Below are positions 8,605 to 17,878 of a stretch of 64,000 nt of DNA, piece after piece. Positions within the stretch are counted from its first letter, which is position 1. The number at the start of each line of letters is the position of its first letter. The notes below the pieces were generated by a model, which was given only the letters and a program-made list of their open reading frames with translations, did not search any database and was not told where the DNA came from. The position numbers were made by a program, and so were the translations under genes. Origin of the DNA: Sphingobacterium multivorum (lineage in GTDB: Bacteria; Bacteroidota; Bacteroidia; Sphingobacteriales; Sphingobacteriaceae); contig NZ_UAUU01000003.1 in the NCBI RefSeq assembly GCF_900457465.1, positions 1 through 64,000 of the forward strand. The letters run 5' to 3'.

Positions 8605-9075
8605 TTACATAACTGACTTGGCAGCTTTGATGCTATCTTCTAAATAGCCCATTATACCGTCATGATCAGCTTGGGTAATTTTGCCATTCCTTAAATTTTC
8701 CAAAACATCTTTTTTAATTCGAGCGATGGCTTGTTCTTTTTCCATCGCTTCTACTGCTGTCTTTGCATTGATTCGATCGACAATGATTTTGCCGAGTTTG
8801 TTGTATATCCTTTCAGCTTCCTTATTGGACAACGCTGGAGCTGGAATCCCAGCAACAGCCTCGTTAGCAGCAGCTATATTTGCATAAATGACTGCTTCGG
8901 TATTCTTTGCTGCCGCAGCTTCAGCTCTCGCTATAGCTTGTTCACTGGCTGCCGCTGCTTTATTTTCGGCCTCCTCCATATGACGGGAAGCTTTTTCCTG
9001 AGGAGTTTGATGATTACACGATATCAACAGCAGACTGGTTATTAAGGAAAAGAAAAAGATGTTATTACATATCAT
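8605..9075 (-). CDS. Ala-rich coiled-coil lipoprotein, unknown function
   Basis: 156 residues. The signal peptide ends LLLISC, so it is a lipoprotein. The mature part is Ala/Glu/Lys-rich with strong coiled-coil potential at about residues 28-70, then a helical C-terminus (KEAERIYNKLGKIIVDRINA, ADHDGIMGYLEDSI). It lies 30 bases upstream of the DUF326 gene on the same strand and may share its transcript. I do not recognise a family. Confidence 0.6.
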   Translation of the reverse strand: MICNNIFFFSLITSLLLISCNHQTPQEKASRHMEEAENKAAAASEQAIARAEAAAAKNTEAVIYANIAAANEAVAGIPAPALSNKEAERIYNKLGKIIVDRINAKTAVEAMEKEQAIARIKKDVLENLRNGKITQADHDGIMGYLEDSIKAAKSVM

Positions 9076-9293
9076 GACCTACGCTCTTAATTAAGTATTT
9101 GATTATTTTAAATAGAACGGGTCTCAGAAGTAAATGGTTTGTCAATTAAATGAAACAGTTGCATTTAACTAAACTTGGTTAGAGAAATGGTTTTATGATA
9201 CAAAATGATGTTCAATTGATACAATATTACCGGCAATTGAGCGATTAATTATTGAATTTTAGATATCTGTATACCAAATAGCTATTCAATTCA

Positions 9294-11312
9294 ATGAACA
9301 AAATATACCTTTTAATTAGTGCCCTTTTTCTGTCTTTTGTACAGACGACAATCGCACAGCATACCACAGCAGTATCGATAGGAAAGGCGAATATTCCAAT
9401 AGACGGAATTTTTCAGGCTGATCCAACCGTATTCTTTTACGGGGGATATTATTATCTGTATGGTACGAATGGAGATTCTGAAGAACAGCAGGGGTTTAAA
9501 GTGTATCAATCTACAGATTTGAAACATTGGAAGGTCCCGGCAGGCACAACTTCAGGTTTTGCCCTTTTAAAAGGAGATGCTTTTGGATCGACGGGATTTT
9601 GGGCGCCACAGGTATGGTTTGAAAAGGGTAAATTTTATATGGCTTATACAGCAGATGAGCATATAGCAATTGCAGTTAGTGATAGCCCTGTAGGTCCTTT
9701 TAAGCAAACTTCCAAAGCACCACTTGAAGTCGGGCAAAAGCAGATAGATCCATTTGTATTCAGCGATCGCAATGGGAGGAAATACCTGTTTCATGTCAGA
9801 TTAACGCAAGGAAATAGAATTTTTGTCGCCGAATTAAAGTCCGATTATTCGGGAATAAAAGGAGAGACGCTAAAAGAATGTGTCCATGCGGAATTACCCT
9901 GGGAAAATACAGCAAATGCAGAGTGGACGGTTACCGAAGGTCCTACTGTTATCCAGCAAGGCCAGTATTATTATATGTTTTATTCGGCAAATGATTTTCG
10001 AAATAAAGACTATGCTGTCGGCGTGGCAATCGCGGATAATGTCTATGGGCCTTGGAAAAAACTGGAAGGTCAGCCGGCATTAAGCCGAAAAAATAGCGGT
10101 TTTGCCGGAACTGGACATGGCGACGTTTTCAAAAAAGGAAAGCAATGGTATTATGTCTGTCACACACACTTTTCAGATGAAAAAGTGGCACCTCGGAGAA
10201 CCGCTATCATACCGTTTAATTTTGCATCAACTGGTGATGGTATTCCGGTTCCTCGGTTTGATACCGCAAAGTTTCGCTTCCTGGCCACAGATCAGGGATT
10301 GACCCGGAATGGAAAATCCTATCAAACGGATGTAGCCTTTGGCGATCCCTTTATTGTATTTGATCCCCCTACCGATCGATATTATTTATATGGCACAGGT
10401 GGAACTGAAAACGGCTTTATTGCTTATAGTTCCAAAGATCTGAAAACATGGACGAAGGAAAGGAAAGTATATGATGCCAACCAGCCTAATGGCTGGGGAG
10501 AAAAAGATTTTTGGGCGCCTGAAGTTTACCGGGTCAATAACAAATACTATATGTATTATAGCGCCCATTGGAAAGATAATCCAAAACAACATATTGAAAA
10601 CTATCGCATCGGGGTAGCTGTGGCGGATAGTCCCTTAGGGCCATTCAAAGACCTTACTGGAAAACCTATTTTTGATCCGGGATATCCAATTATTGATGCG
10701 AACGTTTTTAGAGATACCGACAATAGGAATTATCTGTTTTATTCGCGTTGTTGCTATGAGCATCCGGTGGAGTCGGAGGTTGCGGATTGGGCGAAGCAGA
10801 AGTATGGCTATAGCAGGATCGAAGAGAGCTGGGTGTACGGTGTTGAATTGGACAGCAGTATGACTAAAACGATCGGGGACCCAGTCCTTTTAATGCGACC
10901 TCCAGTTTCGATGAATGACGCACAGGCTGAATGGGAGAGTAGGTCAGTCACTTCGGGTGAGATAAATAGACGATGGACAGAAGGTTCTTTTCTAATGAAA
11001 AAAAACGGACAATATTATATGATGTATTCCGCCAACTATTTTGCTGGAGCCAATTATGCGGTAGGCTATGGAACGGCAACTGCCCCATTGGGAAGCTATG
11101 AAAAGTCACCTGCTAATCCAATCATTGAAAAAAATACCCATAGCGGGGGAGTAATTTCGGGTACCGGACACAATAGCCTATTTAGCGATAGAGAAGGAAA
11201 GCTCCGCTGTGTGTATCACGGACGTACTATAAAAACGGGTGATAAACGCATCGTGTTTATCAGCGACGTTTTTTTTAATGAAAACGGCCAATTGCATATC
11301 GTTACAGATTGA
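9294..11312 (+). CDS. secreted tandem GH43 glycoside hydrolase (two complete domains)
   Basis: 672 residues with a Sec signal peptide (cleavage near TIAQ, residue 22). Two five-bladed-propeller GH43 domains lie in tandem. Domain 1 (about 40-330) has the catalytic base Asp43 (ADPTVF), pKa modulator Asp152 (IDPFVF) and acid Glu215 (TEGPTV). Domain 2 (about 345-672) has Asp351 (GDPFIVF), Asp468 (IDANVF) and Glu563 (TEGSFLM). Both triads are intact. GH43 enzymes act on arabinan, xylan or galactan side chains; the exact substrate cannot be read. The gene stands outside any SusC/D locus here. Confidence 0.87.
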   Translation: MNKIYLLISALFLSFVQTTIAQHTTAVSIGKANIPIDGIFQADPTVFFYGGYYYLYGTNGDSEEQQGFKVYQSTDLKHWKVPAGTTSGFALLKGDAFGSTGFWAPQVWFEKGKFYMAYTADEHIAIAVSDSPVGPFKQTSKAPLEVGQKQIDPFVFSDRNGRKYLFHVRLTQGNRIFVAELKSDYSGIKGETLKECVHAELPWENTANAEWTVTEGPTVIQQGQYYYMFYSANDFRNKDYAVGVAIADNVYGPWKKLEGQPALSRKNSGFAGTGHGDVFKKGKQWYYVCHTHFSDEKVAPRRTAIIPFNFASTGDGIPVPRFDTAKFRFLATDQGLTRNGKSYQTDVAFGDPFIVFDPPTDRYYLYGTGGTENGFIAYSSKDLKTWTKERKVYDANQPNGWGEKDFWAPEVYRVNNKYYMYYSAHWKDNPKQHIENYRIGVAVADSPLGPFKDLTGKPIFDPGYPIIDANVFRDTDNRNYLFYSRCCYEHPVESEVADWAKQKYGYSRIEESWVYGVELDSSMTKTIGDPVLLMRPPVSMNDAQAEWESRSVTSGEINRRWTEGSFLMKKNGQYYMMYSANYFAGANYAVGYGTATAPLGSYEKSPANPIIEKNTHSGGVISGTGHNSLFSDREGKLRCVYHGRTIKTGDKRIVFISDVFFNENGQLHIVTD

Positions 11313-11335
11313 CCCACGGGTCAATCTGTCTTTTT
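11304..11335. terminator. terminator shared by GH43 gene and convergent small gene
   Basis: A 12-bp stem (11304-11315 with 11318-11329) followed by T5 on the plus strand. The GH43 stop codon (11310-11312) and the stop codon of the minus-strand gene (11321-11323) both lie within the stem, so the hairpin is encoded inside both 3' ends. Confidence 0.8.
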
Positions 11336-11620
11336 GGGTATTGCTGGATTTTCGACATTTTCATCCCAAGCAGCGGACGAGGCCGCTCTAGCACTTGTTC
11401 CGTCGCTTGTTTGTGTCTTTTTATGGGCATAATTGACATTTTCTTCTTCTTCAGGATCGGTTTCATCCACGTCCGGTTCAGGACGCTCAATTGGATCAGT
11501 ATCATTGGGATCCGGAATAGTATGTTGCCCGAATAATCCTTTACGATACCATATGTTACTAAAGTAATAGGCAATAATCAAACCTCGTTTTACTACTGCA
11601 TGTTGCAATATCTCTTCCAT
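11321..11620 (-). CDS. small acidic, probably disordered protein
   Basis: 99 residues from the ATG at 11620 (a TTG at 11647 would add nine). The N-terminal third is hydrophobic/aromatic (LIIAYYFSNIWYRKG). The rest is Asp/Glu/Pro-rich (IPDPNDTDPIERPEPDV, ETDPEEEENV) and likely disordered. It resembles in architecture the protein at 20021-20371: short aromatic N-terminus, acidic low-complexity tail, stop codon inside a terminator stem. The function is unknown. Confidence 0.5.
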   Translation of the reverse strand: MEEILQHAVVKRGLIIAYYFSNIWYRKGLFGQHTIPDPNDTDPIERPEPDVDETDPEEEENVNYAHKKTQTSDGTSARAASSAAWDENVENPAIPKKTD

Positions 11621-11732
11621 GTTTTCGATTTCGTTTAAGTGGTACAACCCTCTTTATTCGCGTTGTATTCTCTCGAATAATGAACAATATCAGCGAGGAA
11701 ATAGTTTGCGAGATTTCAGGATGCTCATCAGG

Positions 11733-13901
11733 TTAATTGAGCAACATTTGTTCGGGAAATGGCTTAACAATTGGAAAGTAAAGATGAACTGTTGTACCCA
11801 AACCGACTTCCGATTCAATTTTTATATTTCCTCCCAACCGCTCCATAATGCGCTTTACGAGTGAAAGACCAATGCCCGTACCGGGTATGGAGCCCACGTT
11901 ATCCGCCCTTGTAAACATTTCGTATATGTGCGGTAGGTGTTCACTGGGTATGCCAATTCCATTATCCTTGATTTGATAATGGGTATAATCATCTTCATGC
12001 GAACTATCTATGGACACCACAGGGCTGTCCGACTGGGCTGAATATTTTATAGCGTTGATAATTAAATTGGAAAAAATTTGATAAGCGGCACTTTTCTCGC
12101 CCCAAATAGGCAATAATGTGCCAAAAGTGGGCCGACAATTATTGACGTTATATAGAATACTGTTTTCTTGGAATATACGCTGAATGGTGTAGGCCATTGG
12201 AAGTGGCTCTTTGTCTAAAATGCTGGATCGGTGTTGGCTTAATTGTACCATATTGTTGATAATATCCTCAATGTTGGTGACACTTCGGCTGAAATTCTGA
12301 TACCATTTATTGATTTTTTTAAAATCGATATTGTCGGGGTGTTGCTGAAGAAATTGTATACCCATTTTTAAGATGGACAGCGGGTTTTTCAAATCGTGGG
12401 AAAGCGTATGGGTAAACATTTCCAATTCATTGTTTAAGCTGAGAAGTTCGTCATTGAGGAGCTGGCGTTCTTTCAATTTCGCAAAGATGGATTCTTTGAT
12501 GATTTGATTTAAGCGAAGCACAAAGTTAATTTCAGCATCATTCCATGGCTTGGCAACATCATAACGCGTATCTTCCCAGATTTTGAGCTGCTTTTTACCA
12601 TCCTGTTCTTCTTTTAACTCCATTTGCATGACCTGACTGCTATTTTCTCTTCTAAACCAAACGATGTAATAATCGTTCTCCAAGCCTACCTTTAAATACA
12701 TTAGACCGGCAAAACCAAGCTTTTCTTTAAAGTTTTCTTGATGATTTAGACGAAAGTTGTAGTCTTTAAAGAGGGCTTTGTCGGTATGTTTCTGCAGGAA
12801 TTGAATGAGTTCATAAAACTGTGCTTTAGGAGGAGACTGCCCATAGCTAAAAACGTCGCCCTGATTGAAAATTGCCAAACCATCTGCATCCACAAGCTGA
12901 GTTAGAATGTCCATATGTTGTATCAAGGCACAATTTACCATCTTATTTTCAGAGAGACTTTTCTTTAATTCTTCTTCTGCGAGCTTTAGAAGCTCTGTTC
13001 TTTCCAAGAGATTCTGTTTGACATGACTTTCATATTTGCTGGTTGCCGCCTGGATGGCAAATGTGCATAGTTTTCGTTGTTGTAGGTCGACCACACGCTT
13101 TTCGTCATGCTGCGCAACCACAAGTCCCCAAAAATCATCATCAATACAGATTCGAAAAAAAAGGGCACTTTGAACATTTATTTCTTTTAAAAAAAGTTGA
13201 TGGAGTTCAGGCAGAGGAGATAATAGGCTCGAAAGGGGATCGATGGCCTCATCTTTATAATAGAATTCTTGTCCCTGATCGTCCATGTTGGGAGCGTATC
13301 GATACGAATAACTACGATAGTAAGACAAAACTTCCTCGGGCATAAAATCTTTGGAGAATTCCTTGCCTTTGAAAGAAGACCGTCCATTTGCCGTATGCTC
13401 AGCAATCACCGAACTATACCCTGTTTCTTGAATTTGCAAAACGAAAACACGATCATAATTCAATATCTTGTTAATGGCCGAACAAACGCGATTCCAGTTA
13501 TTTGGCTGAATGGTATCCAACAAAAAATTGAGTTCGTTAATTTTTTTAGCGGAAATATATTTTTTATGTTGTTGTTCCCATTCAATGTAAAGATATTCAT
13601 CATGTCTACGTAGTTTAACATAAACCCTGTCGTTTTTAATTTTAATGGGTAAAATGTGACGCGACTGTCCGTTTTCAAGAAGTTCCATCACAGCATTCCT
13701 CACTTTCAACAGGGCTTCGCCGAAGGTATGGCCAAAGCTATGAAAAAAATGGGTTCCTAATAGAGCTTCACTGGTATAATGTTCATTTACGACAGACTCC
13801 GTCACTCCGACGATCGTAAAGTGCCGATCTAAAATGACCAGGCTGCCAAAAGACTGAAGCTTAATAACGGTTTGATTACTCGATTGGATTGTATGATTCA
13901 T
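11733..13901 (-). CDS. phytochrome-like sensor histidine kinase without bilin-binding residues
   Basis: 722 residues, soluble. The order is PAS-like (about 15-115), GAF (about 125-290; YDRVFVLQIQE, VIAEHTA), PHY-like (about 320-470), HisKA (His502 in HTLSHDLKNPL) and HATPase_c (Asn616 in NLIINAIKYS; DNGIGIP at 646; GTGIGLS at 674). The kinase core is complete. The photosensory part follows bacteriophytochromes, for example SPLPELHQLFLKEINVQSAL and DDDFWGLVVAQH. However, there is no N-terminal chromophore Cys, the DIP motif of the GAF is absent, and the PHY tongue lacks PRxSF (the aligned stretch is KKQLKIWED). It is probably not a photoreceptor. Confidence 0.82.
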   Translation of the reverse strand: MNHTIQSSNQTVIKLQSFGSLVILDRHFTIVGVTESVVNEHYTSEALLGTHFFHSFGHTFGEALLKVRNAVMELLENGQSRHILPIKIKNDRVYVKLRRHDEYLYIEWEQQHKKYISAKKINELNFLLDTIQPNNWNRVCSAINKILNYDRVFVLQIQETGYSSVIAEHTANGRSSFKGKEFSKDFMPEEVLSYYRSYSYRYAPNMDDQGQEFYYKDEAIDPLSSLLSPLPELHQLFLKEINVQSALFFRICIDDDFWGLVVAQHDEKRVVDLQQRKLCTFAIQAATSKYESHVKQNLLERTELLKLAEEELKKSLSENKMVNCALIQHMDILTQLVDADGLAIFNQGDVFSYGQSPPKAQFYELIQFLQKHTDKALFKDYNFRLNHQENFKEKLGFAGLMYLKVGLENDYYIVWFRRENSSQVMQMELKEEQDGKKQLKIWEDTRYDVAKPWNDAEINFVLRLNQIIKESIFAKLKERQLLNDELLSLNNELEMFTHTLSHDLKNPLSILKMGIQFLQQHPDNIDFKKINKWYQNFSRSVTNIEDIINNMVQLSQHRSSILDKEPLPMAYTIQRIFQENSILYNVNNCRPTFGTLLPIWGEKSAAYQIFSNLIINAIKYSAQSDSPVVSIDSSHEDDYTHYQIKDNGIGIPSEHLPHIYEMFTRADNVGSIPGTGIGLSLVKRIMERLGGNIKIESEVGLGTTVHLYFPIVKPFPEQMLLN

Positions 13902-14064
13902 AGTACCCCAAAACTCCTAATGTATACATAAATATACGAAATAAAATTACGACAGCATAGATCGAATCTTTAATATTAGAACGTTGGAAAGTAGATAAAA
14001 TTGCCTTATTGGCTTCTTTTTACTTTGGAATTAAAAATGATACCAATTTCTCACATGCAACATA

Positions 14065-14691
14065 CTATAAACGGGCATTAAATTCTTTGGCAACAGCATT
14101 CGCCATTCCTTTGATTAATGATTTCCACTGCGGATAGGAGGCTCCTATTTTCGCCGCCAAACCGACGAGATAGTTCCGAACATTATCGCTAAAATTTTCA
14201 TTGTCAACGTTTATGATCTCGTTTCTGCCAGCATATTGAAACAATATACTGTTTCTACGCTGTTCGATCAGGAAAGTTGACGATGAAATTCCTTCGAAAA
14301 AATGAGCTGTATTTTTATCGCCGGGATGGCTTGGATCGGGACAAGGCTTTAAGGTTAGGGCAAAAACTTTATAATCATCGGTTTTGTCTAGCGTGAGGTT
14401 AACGACATGTACCCAGTCATAACCACCGCTACTTGGAAGTCCCGGTCTGGGGATATCCAGTCTGATATAATCATGTAATTCGAGTAAGCGATCTATCGGT
14501 GTACCATAACCGCCTGTCAATTGAAATGTGGTAGCGGGTAATTGGGCTAAAGTGTACCAATGGTTGACCTTTCTCAGGTTCTCTACGCCCAATTCAAATG
14601 CTAAGTTAGCGATATCTTCACTTGCAAATTCAAGTGATTCAAAACAATCAAGTCTTTTCCCTTCTTTCTGTTCCGGTATGATATTTTTCAT
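14065..14691 (-). CDS. protein of unknown function, 208 aa
   Basis: No signal peptide or membrane segment. Recognisable stretches include NHWYTLAQLPATTFQLTGGY, RPGLPSSGGYDWVHV and LKPCPDPSHPGDKNTAHFF, suggesting a globular beta-rich protein; I cannot assign a family. It lies between the phytochrome-like kinase and ku, all on the minus strand, with about 100 bases to ku. Its reading frame is clean and has normal codon use, so it is very likely real. Confidence 0.6.
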   Translation of the reverse strand: MKNIIPEQKEGKRLDCFESLEFASEDIANLAFELGVENLRKVNHWYTLAQLPATTFQLTGGYGTPIDRLLELHDYIRLDIPRPGLPSSGGYDWVHVVNLTLDKTDDYKVFALTLKPCPDPSHPGDKNTAHFFEGISSSTFLIEQRRNSILFQYAGRNEIINVDNENFSDNVRNYLVGLAAKIGASYPQWKSLIKGMANAVAKEFNARL

Positions 14692-14788
14692 CGTTTTTCT
14701 ATTTATGCTTAAAATACTGGATTTCTTATTCCTGCTTTTAGCTTCCTTGAAGGTAGCTAAGCCACCTAGGTTTTTATGTCGGTGCGTC

Positions 14789-15544
14789 TTAACCCAAGCT
14801 CGCTTTTAGTTTGGCAAGGAGATCGTCTGCTTTTGTATGCTCAACTTTCATTTTTCGGATGGTTGGGCGTTTTCCCTTGTCTTTTTGCTTGATAATTTTT
14901 AGGAGCTCGTCCATGTATTCATTTTTATATTTACTAATATCAAAGGACTTACTGTGCTGCTCAATCAGCTGTGTCGCCATGTCCATTTCCACCTTTTGAA
15001 TTTTTATTGTAGTGGGCAATTTAAGGTCGTCCAAGCCCCTAATCTCCTGCTGATAGCGAATTTTATTCAATACCAATGCATTACGATAGGGTTTTATAAG
15101 GGCTAGATGTTCGACATTTCGCATCACAAATGCTCCTAAACCCGCCATTTTTGTTTTTTCTAAAGCTTTGACAAGCAGCTGATAAGCTTTCTCACCGCCC
15201 TTCTGTGGTTCGAGGTAATAAGGTGTTTCAAAATAAATACTGTCAACATCCATCAGTTTTACAAATGCATGCAGATTGATAAGTTTTGATTTCTCCGGAC
15301 TTGCATCTTCAAAATCGGCGTCTTCCAAAACTACATAGTGGTCTTTCATAAAGTATCCTTTAACAATATTGTCCCACTTTACTTCTTTACCAGTCTGTTC
15401 ATTTACCCGTTTGAATTTAATATTGGATAAATCTTTACGATCAAGCATGTCCAAATCGAGACTTGCATTTTCAGTTGCACTATATAATTTTATGGGAATA
15501 TTAACTAAGCCAAAACCAATAGCCCCTGTCCAAATTGCACGCAT
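14789..15544 (-). CDS. ku: Ku protein of bacterial non-homologous end joining
   Basis: 251 residues. The N-terminus MRAIWTGAIGFGLVNIPIKLYSA is the hallmark of bacterial Ku, followed by the beta-barrel ring core (FKRVNEQTGKEVKWDNIVKGY, FETPYYLEPQKGGEKAY) and a Lys-rich C-terminal tail. Ku homodimers thread onto double-strand ends and recruit the ligase LigD. No ligD lies in the window. Neighbours suggest a stress-related block: topoisomerase IB, a DUF2383 protein and a sigma factor follow within 4 kb. Confidence 0.95.
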   Translation of the reverse strand: MRAIWTGAIGFGLVNIPIKLYSATENASLDLDMLDRKDLSNIKFKRVNEQTGKEVKWDNIVKGYFMKDHYVVLEDADFEDASPEKSKLINLHAFVKLMDVDSIYFETPYYLEPQKGGEKAYQLLVKALEKTKMAGLGAFVMRNVEHLALIKPYRNALVLNKIRYQQEIRGLDDLKLPTTIKIQKVEMDMATQLIEQHSKSFDISKYKNEYMDELLKIIKQKDKGKRPTIRKMKVEHTKADDLLAKLKASLG

Positions 15545-15669
15545 ATGTTGTCTATTTATTGCTAATACGATAACCTTCGCTATGGAGGATTGGTTTGAAA
15601 TTTAATAAAATAGCTGGCAAACTATTCCTAAAGGAATCGGTTATATACTGTAAAGCTGCTATTATTATC

Positions 15670-16874
15670 ATGGATTTAAAGTCTAATGAGCCATTTTGGT
15701 TGGTGAAGAATGGTCTCTTAAATACCTATCCTTCCTTACATAAAGATATAAGCTGTGATGTACTTATTGTAGGAGGGGGATCACCGGAGCCTTGATTGCG
15801 CATCAATGTATGGCCGATGGAAAGAAATGTGTTCTTATAGATAAGCGGGAAATTGTGAATGGGAGTTCGGCGGCAACAACTTCCATGTTACAATATGAGA
15901 TTGATATTCCCTTATATAGATTAAAGGAATTAATCGGTATTCAGGGGGCAATTGCGAGCTACCGAGCCTGTGGAGAAGCTATTGATAAATTAGGTAGACT
16001 TGCCAAGAAAATCCGATCGAAAGCTGGTTTTAGAAGCAAACAGTCACTCTACTATGCGGCAAAGAAAAAGGATATAGCTTGGCTAAAGGAGGAGTTCGAA
16101 GCAAGGCAAGAAGCTGGCTTCGACGTCAAGTGGCTAACGGAGCGGGATATCAGGGAACGTTATGCAATGAGCGGTGCTTATGGGGGTATACTTTCGGATC
16201 TAGGGGCAAGCATTGACGCCTTTTGTTTCACACACGAACTATTGGCATATAATGTTAACCGAGGGTTATCTATTTTTGACAAGACAGCGTTAGAAAAAGT
16301 GTTTTATAAGTCTGGTTATAATTCAGCGATTACTTCAACAGGGGCTAAAATCAAAGCGGAAAAGATTATCTATTGTACAGGATACGAAACAACAAATCTC
16401 ATTTCCGAAAAATTTGTTGACCTGCTAAGCACATTTGCTATTGTATCGGAAGCTAATAAAGAACATAATCAGCTATATCGCGACCTTCTCATCTGGAATA
16501 CGGCCACGCCCTATTTGTATATGCGAACAACAGACGACGATAGGTTTCTGATTGGAGGAGAAGATGAGACCTTTAGAGATCCCATCAAGCGAGATGAGCT
16601 CATTGCAAAGAAGTCTCATAAGTTAGCGCAGTCATTTAATAAAATTTTTGTCGATAAAACCTTCCGCACTGATTTTACTTGGGCAGGTACATTTGGGACG
16701 ACCAAAGATGGATTACCTTATATCGGAGAACATAGAAAGTTCAAAAATTCATATTTTGTATGTGGCTTCGGCGGAAATGGTATAACCTTTTCTGTTGCAG
16801 CAATGGAGATGGTTGCGAGTTGGCTTCATAAGCTAAACCATCCATTGGAAGAATGGTTTAGATTTGGCCGGTAA
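15670..16874 (+). pseudogene. FAD-dependent oxidoreductase (DAO family), frameshifted in the dinucleotide-binding loop
   Basis: An ATG at 15670 starts MDLKSNEPFWLVKNG and reaches CDVLIVGGG, then the frame stops. The next frame continues exactly where expected (ALIAHQCMADGKKCVLIDKREIVNGSSAATTSMLQYEID) to 16874. Adding one G to the G5 run at 15775-15779 restores GGGITGA, the Rossmann glycine motif. The C-terminal half has the second FAD segment (GLPYIGEHRKFKNSYFVCGFGGNGITFS). It resembles glycine/D-amino-acid oxidases of the DAO fold; the substrate is unknown. With one clean indel in a homopolymer and no other damage, this may be a sequencing error rather than a dead gene. Confidence 0.85.
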
Positions 16875-16882
16875 TTTCCTGC

Positions 16883-17842
16883 TTAGCCATGCTTACGTAA
16901 AAATCGGAATACTCTCTCTTCAAGCTTCGCAAGTGGTAATTTATCTTTTATAAAGGGGAACTTTGCTTCCATAAATACCTGTTGTATGGCCGGATGGATA
17001 TAATAAGTCTGCGAAACAGACTTCGTATTACCAAGTTGCTCTGCAACCTTCTTGATGACGCTATTTAATTGTCTTTTCCGTGCACTGAGTGATCCCGCCT
17101 GTTTTGTTTGCGCAAGCTGATAAAAGGCTTCACGACTGGCGCCCCAAATGCGAATACTCTTGCAACTGATCTCACCCGTACAATTCTTCCGCAGATACTG
17201 ATTAAAAGCGGAACCACAGAAAGTGCTTTCGCAACTTGCACTATCCATTTGGAATATCCTTTTGCCTTTCATTTTTAGTAATTCTTCCAAAAGTTTAGCT
17301 TGTTGTTTGTTGGTCCAGGATTTCTGCTGGAAAACCCCCTTTTTACCTTTATAGGCTAGCGATATCCGATTGCCTTCAATGCTGACGTGTCTTTTTTCCA
17401 AAGTACTCAGCCCATACGATTTATTTGTCAGTGTATAACGCTTATTGCCAATACGAATCAATGTACTGTCCATTATTTTAAAAGCAACTGCACAAAGTTT
17501 ATCCATGTCCCAAAATTCGTGTTTGAGGTGTTTGGAACTGATGTTTCTCAACTCTTGTAAGTATTTACCCATATAGAGGATATTGCTAAACTTTGCAGCT
17601 TGCCGTTGGCCGACAAATTTGGAATGATAGATATATTGTTTGCGTCCTTTTTGGTCGAAGCCAAAAGCCTGTAAATCGCTTTTTGAGCTTTTAGCGATCC
17701 AAACATCTGTCCAATTTGGTGGAATAACGAGTTTTGCGATCCGCTCTAAAATCTTTTTATCGGACACTTCCTTTTCCGAAGCGTCGAAATATTTAAAAGA
17801 CTTACCTACTTTTCTTCTTGTATACCCCGTTCTTGCTTTCAT
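16883..17842 (-). CDS. DNA topoisomerase IB (poxvirus-like)
   Basis: 319 residues. The N-terminal domain has IPPNWTDVWIAKSSKSDLQAFGFDQKGRKQYIYH. The catalytic domain has TLIRIGNKRYTLTNKSYGLSTLEKRHV (Arg130), a Lys/Arg motif around KSIRIWGAS (Arg231, where relatives usually show DFRTW) and the nucleophile in TYYIHPAI (Tyr281). It would relax supercoils through a 3'-phosphotyrosyl intermediate. The KSIRIW variant keeps the catalytic Arg but departs from the common DFRTW. It converges with the oxidoreductase gene (8-base gap) and lies 36 bases downstream of the DUF2383 gene. Confidence 0.9.
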   Translation of the reverse strand: MKARTGYTRRKVGKSFKYFDASEKEVSDKKILERIAKLVIPPNWTDVWIAKSSKSDLQAFGFDQKGRKQYIYHSKFVGQRQAAKFSNILYMGKYLQELRNISSKHLKHEFWDMDKLCAVAFKIMDSTLIRIGNKRYTLTNKSYGLSTLEKRHVSIEGNRISLAYKGKKGVFQQKSWTNKQQAKLLEELLKMKGKRIFQMDSASCESTFCGSAFNQYLRKNCTGEISCKSIRIWGASREAFYQLAQTKQAGSLSARKRQLNSVIKKVAEQLGNTKSVSQTYYIHPAIQQVFMEAKFPFIKDKLPLAKLEERVFRFLRKHG

Positions 17843-17878
17843 AGTGCATTTACCCTTGTAAAATATGTTGATAATAGG

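Noticed and set aside
15595..15795. A separate 66-aa gene upstream of the oxidoreductase
   Set aside because: Residues from the ATG at 15670 are the true N-terminus of the FAD enzyme; the stop is caused by one missing G.
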